From JBFLVU01 sp964589625 (lineage in GTDB: Bacteria; Acidobacteriota; UBA4820; DSQY01), in NCBI GenBank assembly GCA_964589625.1, contig CAZPSH010000007.1, forward strand, positions 1 to 64,000: 64,000 nt of DNA, given 5' to 3'. The first letter of the stretch is position 1. Each line of letters starts with the position of its first letter. The position numbers were made by a program, and so were the translations under genes. Below are positions 61,716-64,000 of the stretch, piece after piece. The notes beneath the pieces are model-generated. The model ran no database searches and had not been told where the DNA came from. It saw nothing but the letters and a program-made list of their open reading frames with translations.

Positions 61716-62999
61716 ATGAGCGAGAAGGGACTCGGGGGCATCAAGGAATTCGTTTTCGATCCGTTTCATCCGAAGTTCTACGACGGGCAGGACCTCCACG
61801 CGGAGGAGAGGCGCATTTTCGAAATTTGCCATGGGTGCAGGCTTTGCGCCTCGATCTGCCCCTCCTTCGATATCCTGTTCGACCTCATCGACTCCAGGGA
61901 CATCCAGGCAGAGGCCCTGGAGGACAAGGATCTGGACGCGGTCATGGAGCCCTGCTTCTACTGTAAACTCTGCTACACGAAATGCCCCTATACCCCGCCG
62001 CACGAGTTCCGCCTTGACTTCCCGCACCTTGCCCTGCGGCATAAAGCCCAGAAGTTCAAGGAGAAAGGGGCGACGTTCGCGGGCAGGATGCTCGCGGACC
62101 CCGCCGGGATGGCGCGAAAGGCCCGCCCCGTAGCCGCCCTGGCGAACGCCGCGAACCGGAATCGGCTCGCGCGCAAGGCCATGGCCCCGGTCCTCAAGAT
62201 CCATCCAGACGCACCACTTCCGCCCGTGGCCGCAAAGACCTTCACATCGCGATTCGGGTCTCTTCCGAAGCCCGCCCAGACCCGTGAGAAGGCCGTCCTC
62301 TTCACGACGTGCCTGGTGGACGCCAACTACCCGGAGCTGGGTGAAACCCTGGTCAAGTTCCTCGCCTCCTGCGGCGTGGAGGTGATCCTGCCGGACGGGA
62401 TCGACTGCTGCGGAATCCCCGCCTTCGACCTCGGGGACATCGAAACCACCGCCGCCAAGGCCAGGAAAAACGTGGCCGCCCTCCTGCCCTACGCCCGGGC
62501 TGGGATGCCGATCCTTACCCCGGTTTCCTCCTGCGCCATGGCCCTCGCCATGGAATACCCCCTCCTCGTCCCCGGAGAGGAGGCCACATGCGTAGCGGGT
62601 GCCTCGCGGGACCTCTTCGACTACCTTGCCGACTTGAAGAAGCGGGGCCTCTGGCCCTCCACCGAGCCCCGTCCCTTGGGTGAAGTGGCCTACCACCTCC
62701 CCTGCCATCTGAAGCAGATGGGAGTGGGCTTCAAGGGACGCGACCTCCTGCGTGATCTGCCGGGGACCACCGTCAAGGTCATGGATGCCTGCTCGGGCCA
62801 CGACGGCACCTACGGAATCCGGTTGGAGACCTTCGAGGCCTCCTTGAAGGTGGGCCGAAAGCTGTTCCAGAAGGTCCGGGACGCCTCCGGCCCCGTCACA
62901 ACCGAATGCCCCCTTTCGGGCCTCCAGATCTCCCACGCCACCGGAAGGGAGGCCCTCCATCCCATCGTCCTGCTGGCCAGGGCTTACGGAATCGGGTGA
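61716..62999 (+). CDS. GlpC-like Fe-S protein (heterodisulfide-reductase-type CCG domains)
   Basis: A 427-residue protein with two 4Fe-4S motifs near the N-terminus (CHGCRLCASICPS, residues about 44-56, and CFYCKLCYTKCPY at about 84-96) and two CCG-type domains (DCCGIPAFD, and LPCHLKQMG with ACSGHDGTYG). This matches GlpC and HdrD-like electron carriers. It probably passes electrons to or from rubrerythrin. The ATG follows GGGGGAG. Confidence 0.9.
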   Translation: MSEKGLGGIKEFVFDPFHPKFYDGQDLHAEERRIFEICHGCRLCASICPSFDILFDLIDSRDIQAEALEDKDLDAVMEPCFYCKLCYTKCPYTPPHEFRLDFPHLALRHKAQKFKEKGATFAGRMLADPAGMARKARPVAALANAANRNRLARKAMAPVLKIHPDAPLPPVAAKTFTSRFGSLPKPAQTREKAVLFTTCLVDANYPELGETLVKFLASCGVEVILPDGIDCCGIPAFDLGDIETTAAKARKNVAALLPYARAGMPILTPVSSCAMALAMEYPLLVPGEEATCVAGASRDLFDYLADLKKRGLWPSTEPRPLGEVAYHLPCHLKQMGVGFKGRDLLRDLPGTTVKVMDACSGHDGTYGIRLETFEASLKVGRKLFQKVRDASGPVTTECPLSGLQISHATGREALHPIVLLARAYGIG

Positions 63000-63045
63000 G
63001 GGAGCGCCTCGCGGCGCCCCGACATCCCCTAAACGGGAAGGTCCC

Positions 63046-63702
63046 ATGAAACCCCTTCAAAGAGGCGAAATCCTCGACCTCGTACAGTACGAAAAGCGGA
63101 GAAAAGACATCCGTGCCGAACTCATGGCCCTCAAGGACCGGCGCCGCCTGCACCTGAACCCTTTTCTGACGCTGCTTTTCGAGAACCGTCGGACCATCTG
63201 GTATCAGATTCAAGAGATGATGCGAGCCGAACGCATGGTGGAGGAGGAGGCCATCCTCGGAGAGATGGAGACGTACGGCCCGCTCGTTCCCGGCCGTGAG
63301 GAGTGGAAAGCCACCCTCTACATCGAAATCCCCGACCTCGACCGCCTGAAGGAAACCCTTCCCAAGCTCGTGGGCGTGGAGAACACCGTATACGCCCGCA
63401 TCGGGCAGGAGCGTGTCCGGGCCGTGGGCGAGGAGGGAAGGAGCCGCGAGGATTACACGAGCACCGTCCACTACCTCACCTGGTCCCTCCCCGCCGGGGC
63501 AAGGGAGAGCCTCCGCAAGGGCGCCCCGCTGTTCTTCGGTGTGGACCATGCAGGAGCCAGCGCCGAGGTGCCGGCAGGAGACTCCCTCCGGACGGAACTG
63601 CTCTCCGACCTCGACGCGGAGAAGGCGAACGGGCCGCCCTTCGAACCGGCCGCCGGGGGAAACCTGGGCGGCCCATTCCGGCCCCCTCCGGAGGGAACTT
63701 GA
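63046..63702 (+). CDS. DUF3501 family protein
   Basis: A 218-residue cytoplasmic protein. Its start (MKPLQRGEILDLVQYEKRR), a basic helical N-terminal half and a mixed alpha/beta C-terminal half match DUF3501. The family occurs near rubrerythrin and Fe-S proteins in many bacteria, and its function is unknown. The C-terminal 40 residues are low-complexity. It follows the Fe-S gene by 46 bp and ends at 63702. Confidence 0.85.
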   Translation: MKPLQRGEILDLVQYEKRRKDIRAELMALKDRRRLHLNPFLTLLFENRRTIWYQIQEMMRAERMVEEEAILGEMETYGPLVPGREEWKATLYIEIPDLDRLKETLPKLVGVENTVYARIGQERVRAVGEEGRSREDYTSTVHYLTWSLPAGARESLRKGAPLFFGVDHAGASAEVPAGDSLRTELLSDLDAEKANGPPFEPAAGGNLGGPFRPPPEGT

Positions 63703-63724
63703 AAGGGACATCCCAAAGGAGGTC

Positions 63725-64000
63725 TTGGAGGGCCTCCACCGGCTCTCCCCGATCCGTCACTTCGCCGCCGCCGGGTCCTTGACGGCGGCTGCGGCCTCCC
63801 TGGCCTTCGGCCTCATCCTTCCGATCCCCCTGGAGGCCTGGATGCCTCTCTCCCTGCTCTTGGGGCTCTGCGCCTTCGATTACACGCTGCTCCTGCACGA
63901 GGCGCTTCACCGGCTGGTCTTTCCCGGCCGGCGGGTCGGCGCCACGCGGCTCCTTTCGCTCCTCTACGCCCTGCCGAGCGGGATCTCTCCTTCCCAATTC
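63725..64000 (+). CDS. Probable fatty acid desaturase, N-terminal part (truncated by window)
   Basis: A frame open to the last base encodes about 92 residues from a TTG at 63725; no ATG lies in this frame before 63830. It has two hydrophobic stretches and the Hx3H-type iron motif LLHEALHRLVF, followed by LYALPSGISPSQF, as in fatty acid desaturases. The start is uncertain because AGGAGG lies only 2 bases before the TTG. The gene continues beyond the window. Confidence 0.6.
   Translation, partial: MEGLHRLSPIRHFAAAGSLTAAAASLAFGLILPIPLEAWMPLSLLLGLCAFDYTLLLHEALHRLVFPGRRVGATRLLSLLYALPSGISPSQF

Overview
The window is a 64 kb, GC-rich, gene-dense chromosomal segment. It holds about 68 protein genes and two tRNA genes, and I see no insertion sequence, prophage, CRISPR array or rRNA. 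Many neighbours overlap by 4 bp (ATGA, GTGA or TTGA junctions), and G/C dominates third codon positions. The organism is a diderm: there is a PilMNOPQ type IV pilus base with secretin, an HtrB/LpxL-like acyltransferase, a KdtX/WaaE-like glycosyltransferase and an MltA lytic transglycosylase. Gene content and order (DUF4388, PutABCexp-like exporter, GGDEF-PilZ, DUF3501 with rubrerythrin) resemble Acidobacteriota. That placement is inference; no marker was compared computationally.

Layout. 1-4.6 kb: complete phosphate uptake operon pstSCAB-phoU. 4.6-9.4 kb (minus): trans-sulfuration-type PLP enzyme, ABC-exporter permease, pcm and an MFS transporter. 9.5-15.4 kb (plus): pta, then a tightly coupled envelope and small-enzyme run (GT2, acyltransferase, STAS, YigZ, CYTH, sugar nucleotidyltransferase, GT2). 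15.5-23.3 kb (plus): NfeD protease plus slipin, a GAF-GGDEF cyclase, DUF4388 and SPOR proteins, then xseB-ispA-tlyA-nadK. 23.4-24.5 kb: a DUF1573 protein ending at a strong terminator. 24.5-32.5 kb (minus): pilM-N-O-P-Q, a lipoprotein, a TPR protein, a roadblock protein and efp, read from one good sigma-70 promoter.

32.9-40.5 kb (mostly plus): dnaB, alr, a CPBP protease and zinc-finger anti-sigma-like pair (minus), purE, tsaC, cobB, an aldehyde dehydrogenase with its own near-consensus promoter, and a tiny ferritin-like protein. 40.5-42.9 kb: a secreted beta-propeller transglutaminase and a divergent, apparently frameshifted unknown gene. 42.9-50.9 kb (minus): tRNA-Arg, tRNA-Leu, tig-clpP-clpX-lon-engB-rho. 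51-59.3 kb: an unknown helical protein, rhodanese, DoxX/MauE protein, a MacAB-like exporter with two permeases, and a GGDEF-PilZ fusion. 59.4-64 kb: MltA, then a Fur/PerR-like regulator, rubrerythrin, a GlpC-like Fe-S protein, DUF3501 and the start of a probable fatty-acid desaturase.

The genes describe a piliated bacterium with phosphate scavenging, cyclic-di-GMP signalling, a complete cytosolic proteolysis cluster and a peroxide-defence module. I did not find an obviously new defence or mobile system. The best leads for new biology are the rubrerythrin/Fe-S/DUF3501 module with a large inverted repeat inside it, the GGDEF-PilZ protein behind a double-permease exporter, the palindromic promoter of nfeD, and the frameshifted gene beside the transglutaminase.
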